64,000 bases of DNA, taken from positions 124,001 to 188,000 of the forward strand of contig NZ_PGTS01000005.1 in the NCBI RefSeq assembly GCF_002844235.1. Reading direction: 5' to 3'. The stretch comes from Thalassospira povalilytica (GTDB lineage Bacteria > Pseudomonadota > Alphaproteobacteria > Rhodospirillales > Thalassospiraceae). Shown here one piece after another: positions 32,128 through 40,651 of the stretch. A model generated the notes under the pieces. That model saw only the letters and a list, made by a program, of their open reading frames with translations. It did no database searches and was not told the DNA's origin. The first letter of the stretch is position 1; each line of letters starts with the position of its first letter. The position numbers were made by a program, and so were the translations under genes.

Positions 32128-32442
32128 ATGAAAGCATTCGTCTTTGTTGTACTCCTGGCTTTGGCAAGCTGTACCAGCCAGGCCATGAACGGTTACATTG
32201 GCGGTTCGATCACAGAACCGATTCTTGATTACGGGCCGCCGATAAATATTCTGGAACTTGACGACGGGCGACGCGCCTATCAGTGGAATGTGATCACCAG
32301 CGGCTATGTCCCGGTGTCAGGGCCAGGCACAACAACCTATGTCCCGTATTCGGATTCGTGTATCCACACATTGACCGCACGGAAAGTCGGGGAAGACTAC
32401 ATTGTCGATGGATATCGCAGGACCAGCTTTTTCTGTGATTAG
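32128..32442 (+). CDS. small lipoprotein
   Basis: A 104-residue product with a lipoprotein signal: MKAFVFVVLLALASC, Cys at residue 15 for lipidation and cleavage. Ser/Thr at +2/+3 favours outer-membrane sorting. Mature domain of about 90 residues includes LDDGRRAYQWNVITSGYVPV and two Cys (SDSCIHT and the C-terminal FFCD) that could pair. This resembles small SmpA/OmlA-like host lipoproteins but no family is assigned. Longer in-frame starts at 32083 and 32110 would mask the signal peptide. Confidence 0.7.
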   Translation: MKAFVFVVLLALASCTSQAMNGYIGGSITEPILDYGPPINILELDDGRRAYQWNVITSGYVPVSGPGTTTYVPYSDSCIHTLTARKVGEDYIVDGYRRTSFFCD

Positions 32443-32478
32443 GTAAGGGCCAGCAGTTTCACGCGGGATCGCTGGCAA

Positions 32479-33513
32479 TCACGGCAGGTTTTCCTTGACC
32501 ACCACTTCCATGGTCAGCTTGGCGACGTCGCGGTCGCCCGGATGGCCGGCGCGCAGGTTTTCAAAGATTCGCAGCACATTCTGAACAATCACACCCGGAC
32601 TTTGGGTGATGACGACATCCATGATGTCTTCAAGCAGGAAGCGGCGGGTATCGGGTGTAAGCCCATGACCGATAAAGACAATATCGCGCCCCCGACCACT
32701 TTCGCGCAAGGCGCGCGCCACCCCGTCCGACGCCCCGCCAACGTTATAAATCCCGACCAGATCAGGATATTCTTCAAGCAGGGATTTGGTGTGCAGGTAG
32801 TTTTCGCTGCGATCATCATGGCCTTCGCGGGCCGCGACCACGCGCAGTTCGGGAAATTCTTCTTCCATCAGGCTTAAAAAGCCCATTTCACGTTCTTCAT
32901 GGGCGCGATAGGTGCGGCTGGCCGCAATCATTGCCACCCGTCCGCGTTTCTGGCCGTTAAAACGGCCCAGCAAATACCCGGCTGTCCGCCCCACCGCACG
33001 GTTATCAAGCCCGACATAGGCCGCGTGCGGCACGCCCGAAATGTCGGAAACCACCGTGATCATATGCTTTCCGGCATTCTGAAGTTCGGACACGGTTTCA
33101 CGCACCAACGGATGATCAATCGCCATAAAGGCAATGCCATCGGCCTTTTCGCCATGTTGGCGGAGTGCCTCGGACAGAAGTTGCGGATTGAAACTGTCGA
33201 TGAAAAAGCACTTTGCGCGGATGTTATAGCCCGTCGTTGCCTCGGCCGCGGCCTTGATCCGGTCGCCCAGCAATTGCAGATACGGGTTCGTACCCGACGG
33301 TAACAGAAACACCACGCGCATCGGTTTGGGCCGGAACACTTCGGCCATGTCATTTTCGGGCAAATAGCCAAGTTCGCTTGCGGCCTGCAAAACCCGTTTT
33401 GCCGTGCGTTCACGCACCCCCGGTCGTTTGTTCAAAACGCGGTCCACCGTTGCCGGTGAAACACCGGAAAGGTCAGCAATATCCTTGATTACAGGTCCGG
33501 TTGTCTTTGGCAT
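32479..33513 (-). CDS. LacI family regulator of the RuBisCO-like/TRAP operon
   Basis: A 344-residue regulator. HTH: PVIKDIADLSGVSPATVDRV (residues 7-26) with hinge helix GVRERTAKRVLQAASELGYL. The C-terminal sugar-binding-like domain has VVFLLPSGTNPYLQLLGDRI and the long-form LacI features (IYNVGGASDGVARAL) often seen in regulators of unusual sugars. Start ATG 33513 (after GAGGATGG) is 150 bases from the divergent dctP start, with a long palindrome just upstream. The effector is likely the TRAP substrate or a pathway intermediate. Confidence 0.85.
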   Translation of the reverse strand: MPKTTGPVIKDIADLSGVSPATVDRVLNKRPGVRERTAKRVLQAASELGYLPENDMAEVFRPKPMRVVFLLPSGTNPYLQLLGDRIKAAAEATTGYNIRAKCFFIDSFNPQLLSEALRQHGEKADGIAFMAIDHPLVRETVSELQNAGKHMITVVSDISGVPHAAYVGLDNRAVGRTAGYLLGRFNGQKRGRVAMIAASRTYRAHEEREMGFLSLMEEEFPELRVVAAREGHDDRSENYLHTKSLLEEYPDLVGIYNVGGASDGVARALRESGRGRDIVFIGHGLTPDTRRFLLEDIMDVVITQSPGVIVQNVLRIFENLRAGHPGDRDVAKLTMEVVVKENLP

Positions 33514-33527
33514 TCCATCCTCAAAAA

Positions 33528-33559
33528 CATCAAAACGCATCATTTTATGATGTTTGATG
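33528..33559. promoter_or_regulatory. candidate LacI operator, 32-bp imperfect palindrome
   Basis: CATCAAAACGCATCAT and its near-complement ATGATGTTTGATG meet around TTTT, 15 bases before the LacI start codon and about 100 bases before dctP. Suits a tetramer or dimer of the divergent LacI protein controlling both directions. Confidence 0.55.
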
Positions 33560-33662
33560 AGGCAAAATGTTTCACGTATTCTGCAACTATTCAAGGGAAA
33601 ACAAAAACACACCCGAGCAGATTCAGGTTAAAAGCACTCATAGACCATCACGGGAGGAAACC

Positions 33663-34673
33663 ATGGTCATCCGGAAAAAGTTTCGCCATCTCGCCACGAC
33701 CCTTGCGGCTGCCGCATCCTTTACGGTCATGGCACATGCCGCTCAGGCGCAGGAATATGAACTGAGCTACGGCCACATGAATTCCCCGACCAGTGTTGTC
33801 GGCATGCAGGCTGACTGGCTGGCCGAAGAAGTCGCCAAAAACACCAATGGCGCGGTCAAGATTGATGTCTATCCGTCGTCCCAGCTTGGCAAAATCCAGG
33901 AACTGGCCGAAGGCGTTTCGATGGGTTCGATCGCGCTGTCGCACAATACGGCTGGTGCGATCAGCTCGCTTTACGAGGATTTCGGCGTTCTTGATACCCC
34001 GTATCTCTATCGCGATTACGATCACCTGATGAAAGTGGTCGATATCAATTCCCCGGTGATGGCCGACCTCAATCAGGGTCTGATCGACAATACCGGCATG
34101 CGCGTTCTGTATGCGTTTTATTTCGGCACCCGTCAGCTGACCGCCAATATGGCGGTAAAGACGCCTGCTGATCTGTCGGGTGTGAAAATCCGCGCCATTC
34201 CGTCCCCGGTTTACCTGACCGCGGTCGAAGGTCTGGGTGCGGCACCGGTTCCGGTTGACTGGTCGGAAGTCCCGACCGCCCTTGCCACCGGCATCGTTCA
34301 GGGCCAGGAAAACCCGGTAAACGTTGCGGTTGACCACAAACTTTATGACGTTCAGACACACATGATGCTGACCGGCCATATTTCGGCGGCCGAAATCGTC
34401 GTGATCAACGAAGACCTGTGGCAGAGCTTCCCGCAAGACATCAAGGATGCCATCAACAAGGCGGCCGAAACCGTCCGTCAGAAAGCATCGAAAATGATCC
34501 TCGAAAACGAGGCAAGCGATCTTCAGAAGCTGAAAGATGCCGGCATGACCATCATTGGTCCGGATGACGGGCTTGATGTTGCAGCCTTCCGCGCAGGTGT
34601 GGAGAAACTCGTCCACGAGCGCTTTGACGAAAAATACAGCAAATATTTCGAAGAAATCGCTGCTGTAAAATAA
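33663..34673 (+). CDS. dctP: TRAP transporter substrate-binding protein
   Basis: A 336-residue periplasmic DctP-family receptor with a signal peptide ending HAAQAQE (about residue 29). GGGAGGAAACC precedes ATG 33663. Typical blocks: YELSYGHMNSPTSVVGMQAD, VKIDVYPSSQLGKIQELAEG, GVKIRAIPSPVYLTAVEGLG with the Arg that binds the substrate carboxylate, and ATGIVQGQENPVNVA. The ligand is therefore probably a sugar acid or other carboxylate. First gene of a dctPQM-VOC-RLP-kinase operon. Confidence 0.9.
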   Translation: MVIRKKFRHLATTLAAAASFTVMAHAAQAQEYELSYGHMNSPTSVVGMQADWLAEEVAKNTNGAVKIDVYPSSQLGKIQELAEGVSMGSIALSHNTAGAISSLYEDFGVLDTPYLYRDYDHLMKVVDINSPVMADLNQGLIDNTGMRVLYAFYFGTRQLTANMAVKTPADLSGVKIRAIPSPVYLTAVEGLGAAPVPVDWSEVPTALATGIVQGQENPVNVAVDHKLYDVQTHMMLTGHISAAEIVVINEDLWQSFPQDIKDAINKAAETVRQKASKMILENEASDLQKLKDAGMTIIGPDDGLDVAAFRAGVEKLVHERFDEKYSKYFEEIAAVK

Positions 34674-34681
34674 GACGATCA

Positions 34682-34726
34682 GGGCGACGTCAGGGAACCT
34701 TGTGTTCAAGGATGTCGCCCGCCCTT
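34682..34726 (+). terminator. attenuator hairpin between dctP and dctQ
   Basis: GGGCGACGTC (34682-34691) pairs with GATGTCGCCC (34711-34720), one G-T pair, followed by GCCCTTTTCC. Such partial terminators commonly make the binding protein more abundant than the permease. Confidence 0.5.
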
Positions 34727-34751
34727 TTCCCGCTTTTATTCAGGTATCGTT

Positions 34752-35342
34752 ATGCCGTACAGGAATTCCCCGATCTACCGGGGACTGGACCGCATCTGTC
34801 GCATCATGACCGCTTTGTCCATGCTGATGCTGGGTCTGATGGCAGTGCTGGTGGTCGGTCAGGTGATCTTGCGCAATCTGTTTGATCTTGGCCTGCCCTG
34901 GGCGGATGAACTGTCGCGCATTTCCAATATTGCCCTGGTGTTCTTTGCCGTTCCGGCCCTGATGCTGCACAACCGCCATATCGCGATTGATCTGCTTTAT
35001 AGTGCGCTGCGCCCGGCCGGAAAGGCGATCCTGCGGTTTTCGAACTATGCGCTGATCACCCTGTTTGCCGCGATTTTCACATTCGGTCTTTACAAGTTTC
35101 TCATCCGTGCGGGCAAATTTTCCACCCCGTCGCTCAAACTGTCGAACTATGCGGTTTATGCCCCGGTTCTGGTTGCGATTGTGCTGCTGCTGGTGATTGC
35201 GATCTATCGTCTGGTCACGCGCACCGAACCGGCAACCGATTATGAAACCGAAGACGCAAGCAACCCGATTGCCGATGCCATCGCCGAAGAAATGGCCGAT
35301 CACGTTTCGGCGAGTACGCCTTCTGGGGATTCCCGCAAATGA
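34752..35342 (+). CDS. dctQ: TRAP transporter small permease
   Basis: A 196-residue membrane protein with four TM helices: the first about residues 20-40 (ALSMLMLGLMAVLVVGQVIL), then LSRISNIALVFFAVPALML, FSNYALITLFAAIFTFGLY and VYAPVLVAIVLLLVIAI. The motif NLFDLGLPWADELSR is typical of DctQ. An acidic hydrophilic tail of about 40 residues is longer than usual. Its stop overlaps the dctM start by 4 bases. Confidence 0.88.
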   Translation: MPYRNSPIYRGLDRICRIMTALSMLMLGLMAVLVVGQVILRNLFDLGLPWADELSRISNIALVFFAVPALMLHNRHIAIDLLYSALRPAGKAILRFSNYALITLFAAIFTFGLYKFLIRAGKFSTPSLKLSNYAVYAPVLVAIVLLLVIAIYRLVTRTEPATDYETEDASNPIADAIAEEMADHVSASTPSGDSRK

Positions 35343-36616
35343 TGAGTGCAACCCTTCTTATCCTGTTTCTCGCACTCATGATCATCCGGGTGCCGATTGC
35401 GGTCTGTCTTGGCCTGTCATCGGCGGTTGTCATGATCCTGTTCAACCTGCCAATGGCGGTATTGGCCCAGCGCACGGTCAATGCCCTTGATTCAACTCCA
35501 CTTCTGGCCGTGCCGCTATTTATCTTTGCGGCCAATCTTTTAAGCCTGTCAGGGGTGACCAACCATCTGTTTGAACTGGTGCGCATGATGGTCGGCTGGA
35601 TCCGGGGTGGCACCGCACAGGTCAGCGTTCTGGTCAGTCTGATTTTCTCGGGCGTGTCGGGTGCGGCCCTTGCCGATATCGGGGCGCTTGGTGCGGTTCA
35701 GATCAAGATGATGCGCAAACAGGGCTATTCCGCCGAATTTGCATCGGGCATCACCATGGCGGCTGCGACCATCGGCCCGATTTTCCCGCCCAGCATTCCG
35801 ATCATTATCTTTGCATCCGTTTCCAACGTATCGGCGGTCAAGCTGCTGATTGCCGGGATCGTGCCCGCCGTTCTGATCACCATTCTTTTGATGGCGCAGG
35901 TTGCGGTCATGGCGCGCATCTACAAGCTGCCGCGTGACGAGGTCAAATTCAACATTGCCGCCTTTGCGCGCAAATTCGTGATTTCGCTGCCCGCCCTTGC
36001 CGCCCCGGTTCTGTTGATCGGCGGTCTGGTATCGGGCTATTTCGGCCCGACCGAAGTTGCGGGCGTGACGGTGGCCTATGCGCTTCTGATCGGCAAATTC
36101 ATCTATGGCCAGCTTGATCTCAAACGGGTTCTGACCGCGGCACGCGACAGTGTCGATGCCACGGGAAATGTTCTGTTTATTGTTGCCACTGCGGCCCTGT
36201 TTGCCTGGGTTCTGACCATGGATCGCCTGCCCGCGACGGCAAGTGAATTCCTGCTCGGCCTGTCAAGCGATCCGCTGGTTTTGCTTTTGATCGTCAATGT
36301 GTTGTTGCTGGTGGTCGGCATGTTCCTGGAATCGATTGCCGCCATCCTGATCATTGCACCGATCATTACACCTGCCATGACGGCCGCCGGTGTTGACCCG
36401 CTTCAGCTTGGCATTGTGTTTGTTCTCAACCTGATGATCGGGCTTCTGACCCCGCCGGTCGGCATGAGCCTTTATATGGTCAGCATCATCGCCAAGATGC
36501 CGCTGCACCGGGTGATCCGGGGTGCCCTGCCCTTCCTGTTACCGCTGTTTTTGTCGCTGCTCGCAGTGACCTGCATACCGGCAATCTCTGTGTGGTTGCC
36601 CAACCTTCTGGATTAA
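35339..36616 (+). CDS. dctM: TRAP transporter large permease
   Basis: A 425-residue multi-spanning DctM subunit (about 12 TM helices) that forms the sodium-driven channel with DctQ. Characteristic blocks: FSGVSGAALADIGALGAVQI, GITMAAATIGPIFPPSIPII (the DctM signature), and LNLMIGLLTPPVGMSLYMVS near the C-terminus. Translationally coupled to dctQ by a 4-base overlap and followed by the VOC gene after 10 bases, so transport and catabolism are one transcript. Confidence 0.92.
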   Translation: MMSATLLILFLALMIIRVPIAVCLGLSSAVVMILFNLPMAVLAQRTVNALDSTPLLAVPLFIFAANLLSLSGVTNHLFELVRMMVGWIRGGTAQVSVLVSLIFSGVSGAALADIGALGAVQIKMMRKQGYSAEFASGITMAAATIGPIFPPSIPIIIFASVSNVSAVKLLIAGIVPAVLITILLMAQVAVMARIYKLPRDEVKFNIAAFARKFVISLPALAAPVLLIGGLVSGYFGPTEVAGVTVAYALLIGKFIYGQLDLKRVLTAARDSVDATGNVLFIVATAALFAWVLTMDRLPATASEFLLGLSSDPLVLLLIVNVLLLVVGMFLESIAAILIIAPIITPAMTAAGVDPLQLGIVFVLNLMIGLLTPPVGMSLYMVSIIAKMPLHRVIRGALPFLLPLFLSLLAVTCIPAISVWLPNLLD

Positions 36617-36626
36617 GTGAGGAAAC

Positions 36627-37166
36627 ATGAGCAGATTTCTCGGCGAAATTCGCCAGCTCGGTTATGTCGTACCCGATATCGAAGCGGCCATGGAATACTG
36701 GTCGACGACCATGGGTGTCGGCCCCTGGTATTATAACCCGCGCGTGCCGATCGAGGATTATCAGTATGACGGCAAGTCCCATGATGTTCACAACTCGGTC
36801 GCACTTGCCAATTCCGGCTATGTCCAGGTCGAACTGATCCAGACCCGCAATGACGCACCGTCCATGTATCGCGACTTTCTGCAAGCCGGTCACACCGGTC
36901 TGCAACATGTTGCCTACTGGACCGAAAAGTTTGATGACGACCTTGCCCTGATGGAAAGCAAGGGCTTCAACGTCAAAATGAGCGGCAAGGTCGGTGACAA
37001 TGGTCGCTTTGTCTATTTCGACAAGGAAATGCATCCGGGCACCGTGATCGAACTGTCCGAGGTGGTCGGCCCGAAAGGCCGCCTGTTCAAGTCGATCTAC
37101 GAAGCCTCGATTGACTGGGATGGCTCCGATCCGATCCGTCCTTTCCCGTCGCTTTCGGAAATCTGA
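36627..37166 (+). CDS. VOC (glyoxalase-like) superfamily protein in the RLP operon
   Basis: A 179-residue metal-dependent enzyme candidate. The single glyoxalase/bleomycin-type domain begins IRQLGYVVPDIEAAMEYW and ends FDKEMHPGTVIELSEV; likely metal ligands are the Gln in RQLGYVVPD, a His in GLQHVAYW and the Glu in TVIELSE. The pattern matches Glyoxalase_4-type proteins. GAGGAAAC precedes ATG 36627. Placed between the transporter and the RuBisCO-like gene, it probably isomerises or cleaves a pathway intermediate; no known apiose enzyme of this family comes to mind. Confidence 0.8.
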   Translation: MSRFLGEIRQLGYVVPDIEAAMEYWSTTMGVGPWYYNPRVPIEDYQYDGKSHDVHNSVALANSGYVQVELIQTRNDAPSMYRDFLQAGHTGLQHVAYWTEKFDDDLALMESKGFNVKMSGKVGDNGRFVYFDKEMHPGTVIELSEVVGPKGRLFKSIYEASIDWDGSDPIRPFPSLSEI

Positions 37167-37169
37167 GCC

Positions 37170-38441
37170 ATGGATTTGATCGAAGCCCGCTATCTTATCG
37201 AAACGCCGATGGACCCTGAAAAGATCGCCACCATCATGGCTGGCGAACAAAGCAGCGGGACATTCGTGCGCGTGGCTGGTGAAACCGATGAATTGCGCGA
37301 ACGCTGTGCGGCACGCGTGTTGTCGATCCGCGAACTGACCCCGGTCAATCATCCCAGCCTGCATAGCGCCTATCTGGCAGAACGTGGCGTCACCGGCCCG
37401 TATCGCCGGGCTGAAATCCGCATTGGGTTCCCGACCGGCAATATCGGTCATAACCTTGCGACACTCGCAGCAACGGTGTCGGGCAATCTTTATGATCTGG
37501 GCGAAGTTACCGGGCTTAAACTGATTGATGTCACAGTGCCCAAGGCCTATCGCGATCTATATGATTATCCGGTTGCCGGGACCAAGGGCACGCGCGATCG
37601 CATGAATGTGCAGGACCGCCCGTTCTTTGGCACCATCATCAAGCCGAATGTCGGCCTGCGCAGTGACGATATCGCCAATCTGGTCGATCAGCTTTGCGAA
37701 GCCGGTGTGGATTTCATCAAGGATGACGAAGTTTGCGCCAATCCGGCATCGGCGCCGCTTGCGGAACGCATTCCCGCCGTCATGGACCGGGTGCGCCGGT
37801 ATCGGGACCGTACCGGTCGCGATGTGATGATCGCCTTTAACATCACCGATGAAACCGATGCCATGCGCCGCCATGCCGACCTGATTGAAAAAGAAGGCGG
37901 ATCATGCGCCATGGTCAGCATGAACTGGGCCGGTCTTTCGGCCCTTCAGACCCTTCGCAAATCAACAAGCCTTGTCCTGCATGGCCATCGCAACGGGTTT
38001 GGCGCATTGTCGCGTCATCCGATGATCGGCACGGCGTTTCCGGCCTATCAGACGCTGTATCGTCTGACCGGGATGGACCACATGCATGTCCATGGCATGG
38101 GCGGCAAATTCTTTGACGAGGACAGCGAAGTCGCATCTTCGGCCCAGTTGTGCGGCGAACCGCTTGCCGCTGGCAACGGCGATGAAGACCGTGTTCTTCC
38201 GGTCTTTTCATCAGGTCAGTGGGCTGGCACCGTTCCAGCCACATACAAGGCCGTCGGGTCGGCCGATTTCATGTTCCTGGCCGGCGGCGGCATTCTTGCC
38301 CATCCGTCCGGCCCGGCGGCTGGCATCACCAGCCTGCGTCAGGCATGGGAAGCCTGCGAAGCCGGTATCAGCCTCGAACAACATGCCAAAACCAACCCGG
38401 CCCTGTCAGAAGCACTGGCATTTTACGGGGCACGAGGCTGA
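37170..38441 (+). CDS. RuBisCO-like protein with intact catalytic residues, OiaX/OiaT-like
   Basis: A 423-residue member of the RuBisCO large-subunit superfamily (form IV). Unlike many RLPs, the active-site residues are kept: K158 (TIIKPNVGL), the carbamylation Lys K184 with D186 and E187 in DFIKDDE, H273/R274 in HGHRNG, H307 in DHMHVHG and the loop-6 Lys K313 in GGKF. That favours a carboxylyase reaction over enolisation. With the adjacent DUF1537 kinase it resembles 3-oxo-isoapionate-4-phosphate decarboxylase (OiaX) or transcarboxylase/hydrolase (OiaT) of D-apiose catabolism. Exact reaction is not settled by sequence. It starts 3 bases after the VOC stop. Confidence 0.85.
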   Translation: MDLIEARYLIETPMDPEKIATIMAGEQSSGTFVRVAGETDELRERCAARVLSIRELTPVNHPSLHSAYLAERGVTGPYRRAEIRIGFPTGNIGHNLATLAATVSGNLYDLGEVTGLKLIDVTVPKAYRDLYDYPVAGTKGTRDRMNVQDRPFFGTIIKPNVGLRSDDIANLVDQLCEAGVDFIKDDEVCANPASAPLAERIPAVMDRVRRYRDRTGRDVMIAFNITDETDAMRRHADLIEKEGGSCAMVSMNWAGLSALQTLRKSTSLVLHGHRNGFGALSRHPMIGTAFPAYQTLYRLTGMDHMHVHGMGGKFFDEDSEVASSAQLCGEPLAAGNGDEDRVLPVFSSGQWAGTVPATYKAVGSADFMFLAGGGILAHPSGPAAGITSLRQAWEACEAGISLEQHAKTNPALSEALAFYGARG

Positions 38442-38443
38442 CA

Positions 38444-39754
38444 ATGACCAAACTCGTTTTCTGTGCCGATGATTTTACCGGGGCGTCCGATACGCTGGCA
38501 ACGCTTGCCCGTGCGGGGCTTTCTGCGCGTCTGTATCTGAATGCGCCCGATATGTCTGACCACAAAAACGATGATGGTCACGGGTCGTCGGGTTCTGACC
38601 CGGACAGCCTTGATGCCTTTGGTGTTGCAACGTCGCTTCGTGCTATGGGGGTCGAAGACGGCGTTGCCACCATCGGCGAACTTGCCGGTCAGTTGGCAAA
38701 AGCCGATTGCGGCCTCTATCATTTCAAGATCTGCTCGACCTTTGACAGTGCGCCCGAAACCGGCAATATCGCGGCCATTGCCGATCGCTATGCGCAATCG
38801 GTCGGGGCAAGCTGGAAGGCAATCATTGGCGGGCAGCCGTCACTCAGACGTTATTGCTTTTTGGGCAACCTGTTTGCCGCCATGGGATCGGGACAGATCC
38901 ACCGCATCGACCGCCATCCGGTGATGGCGAACCACCCGGTCACCCCGATGCGCGAAGCCGATTTGCCACGCCATCTGGCCAATCAGGGCTGGGCAAAAGT
39001 CGGGCTGATTGATTTCACCATCATCGCGCAGGGGCGCGTGGCCTTGATTGCCGAAATCAGACGCCGCATCGCCGACGGGGAAACCGAAACCCTGTTTGAT
39101 GTCACCACTGAAAACGATCTTCTGACCATTGGCGAAGCCCTGCGTGACATCGCCCGGTCCGAGGTGATCCTGTGCATTGGTGCGAGCAGTGTCGCACAGG
39201 CTCTTTTCCCGTCCTTTGCCCCGACACCACCGTCGACCAGGGCGCTTCGCCGCGATGGCCCGGTCTTTGCCTTTGCCGGAAGCCGATCGCCCCTGACCGC
39301 CGAACAAGTCGCTTTGGCCACCAGATATGAAAAGATCGAAATATCGCCATCCGATCTTGGGGACCGCGATGCCCGCAATCGCGCCCGGACCGACTGCCTG
39401 TCGATCCTTGAAGCTGGCAAGAACCTTTTGGTTGCGGTGTCCGATGATCGCAACCACCAGATCAGCAGCCACGATCTTGCCCGTGCCAGCGCACAGTTCA
39501 TTGCCGATATCAGCCGGTCGGTATCGCTTGGATTTTTGCTGATTGCCGGGGGCGATACATCAAGCCTGGCGGTACAGGCACTGGGTATTGAAAGCCTGTC
39601 CTTTGTGGCGGATTTCGATGCCGGCGCACCGATTATCCGCGCCCATGCCGATCAGAAAAACCTTGATCAGCTGCCCATGCTGCTCAAAGGCGGACAGATG
39701 GGAAAACCCGGTCTTTTTGATAATGTCGCCGGTCTTGCCACCGCCCGCGCCTAG
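38444..39754 (+). CDS. DUF1537 four-carbon-acid-sugar kinase family protein, OiaK-like
   Basis: A 436-residue ATP-dependent kinase. N-terminal substrate domain motif VFCADDFTGASDTLA; FKICSTFDSAPETGNIAA; QPSLRRYCFLGN. C-terminal ATP site FLLIAGGDTSSLAVQALGI. ATG 38444 lies 2 bases past the RLP stop. Known members phosphorylate threonate, erythronate, 2-oxo-tetronate or 3-oxo-isoapionate; next to an RLP the last is most likely. An Asp/Ser-rich loop (about SDHKNDDGHGSSGSDPD, residues 36-52) is an unusual insert. Confidence 0.85.
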   Translation: MTKLVFCADDFTGASDTLATLARAGLSARLYLNAPDMSDHKNDDGHGSSGSDPDSLDAFGVATSLRAMGVEDGVATIGELAGQLAKADCGLYHFKICSTFDSAPETGNIAAIADRYAQSVGASWKAIIGGQPSLRRYCFLGNLFAAMGSGQIHRIDRHPVMANHPVTPMREADLPRHLANQGWAKVGLIDFTIIAQGRVALIAEIRRRIADGETETLFDVTTENDLLTIGEALRDIARSEVILCIGASSVAQALFPSFAPTPPSTRALRRDGPVFAFAGSRSPLTAEQVALATRYEKIEISPSDLGDRDARNRARTDCLSILEAGKNLLVAVSDDRNHQISSHDLARASAQFIADISRSVSLGFLLIAGGDTSSLAVQALGIESLSFVADFDAGAPIIRAHADQKNLDQLPMLLKGGQMGKPGLFDNVAGLATARA

Positions 39755-39823
39755 CCGCGAAACGCCCGTGAAATCAGGAATAAATTCCTTCGACGCGATG
39801 CTGATCCCCTGTTAGGATGGGCC

Positions 39824-40444
39824 ATGATCCGACATCAACAAATATGGGCCGCCCTTGACCAGATTGCCGAAGACCACGGTTTGACCCCGTCGGGACTGGC
39901 GCGACTGGCGCAGCTTGACCCGACCACATTCAACCGGTCCAAACGCACCACATCGCAAGGCAAGGCGCGTTGGCCGTCGACCGAAAGCATTTCCAAGGTA
40001 CTGTCGGTCACCGATGTCAGTTTTCGCGAATTCTCCGAACTGGTCGATGGCAATGGGGCCGGACGCATTCCGGTGATCGGCTTTGCCCAGGCCGGAAATC
40101 AGGGATTTTTTGACGATGCCGGTTATCCGGTTGGCGGATCGTGGGAAGATATCACCTTTCCGGCCCTGCATGATCCGACGGCCTATGGCCTTCGCATTTC
40201 AGGTGATTCAATGGCCCCGGTTTTCCGTGACGGCGATCTGATCATTGTCAGCCCGGCATCAAATATCCGCCCCCATGACCGCGTGGTTGTCAAAACGATC
40301 GAAGGCGAAGTCATGGCCAAGGAACTGGTACGGCGCGGCGCACTTGGCGTTGAGTTGAAATCATTCAATCCCGCCTATGAGGACCGTTTTGTCCCGGCTG
40401 ATCAGATTGACTGGGTGGCGCGTGTTTTATGGTGCAGCCAGTAG
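39824..40444 (+). CDS. S24-peptidase (LexA/CI-type) HTH regulator
   Basis: A 206-residue regulator. N-terminal HTH: HGLTPSGLARLAQLDPTTFN (about 18-37). C-terminal S24 domain: a possible Ala-Gly cleavage site in IGFAQAGNQG (A90-G91), nucleophile S129 in ISGDSMAPVF, general base K166 in EVMAKEL. All residues for self-cleavage are present. Such proteins can be RecA-sensitive repressors, though many chromosomal members are not cleaved. No cognate phage early region is adjacent; the structural phage cluster ends 8 kb away. GGATGG precedes ATG 39824. Confidence 0.85.
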   Translation: MIRHQQIWAALDQIAEDHGLTPSGLARLAQLDPTTFNRSKRTTSQGKARWPSTESISKVLSVTDVSFREFSELVDGNGAGRIPVIGFAQAGNQGFFDDAGYPVGGSWEDITFPALHDPTAYGLRISGDSMAPVFRDGDLIIVSPASNIRPHDRVVVKTIEGEVMAKELVRRGALGVELKSFNPAYEDRFVPADQIDWVARVLWCSQ

Positions 40445-40651
40445 AGCCGGCTTTCCCGATATGTCCGTCCCGGATGTTTGGCGGGGTCACGTCAAACGCC
40501 GGGTTTGGTCTCTTTTGCGTGATCCGCACCACATGGTTGCAGGAAAAAGACCTTTGATTACACAAAGGTCGTCTTCAAATTCGCGTTGCACGTCCTTACA
40601 TTATGGCAAAAGGCACACATACGTGCCCCTTATGGGGAAAAGGAACATCGT

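Noticed and set aside
33648-34709. 353-codon minus-strand open frame over dctP
   Set aside because: dctP is certain by family; the antisense frame has the His/Arg/Asp composition expected from reverse reading.
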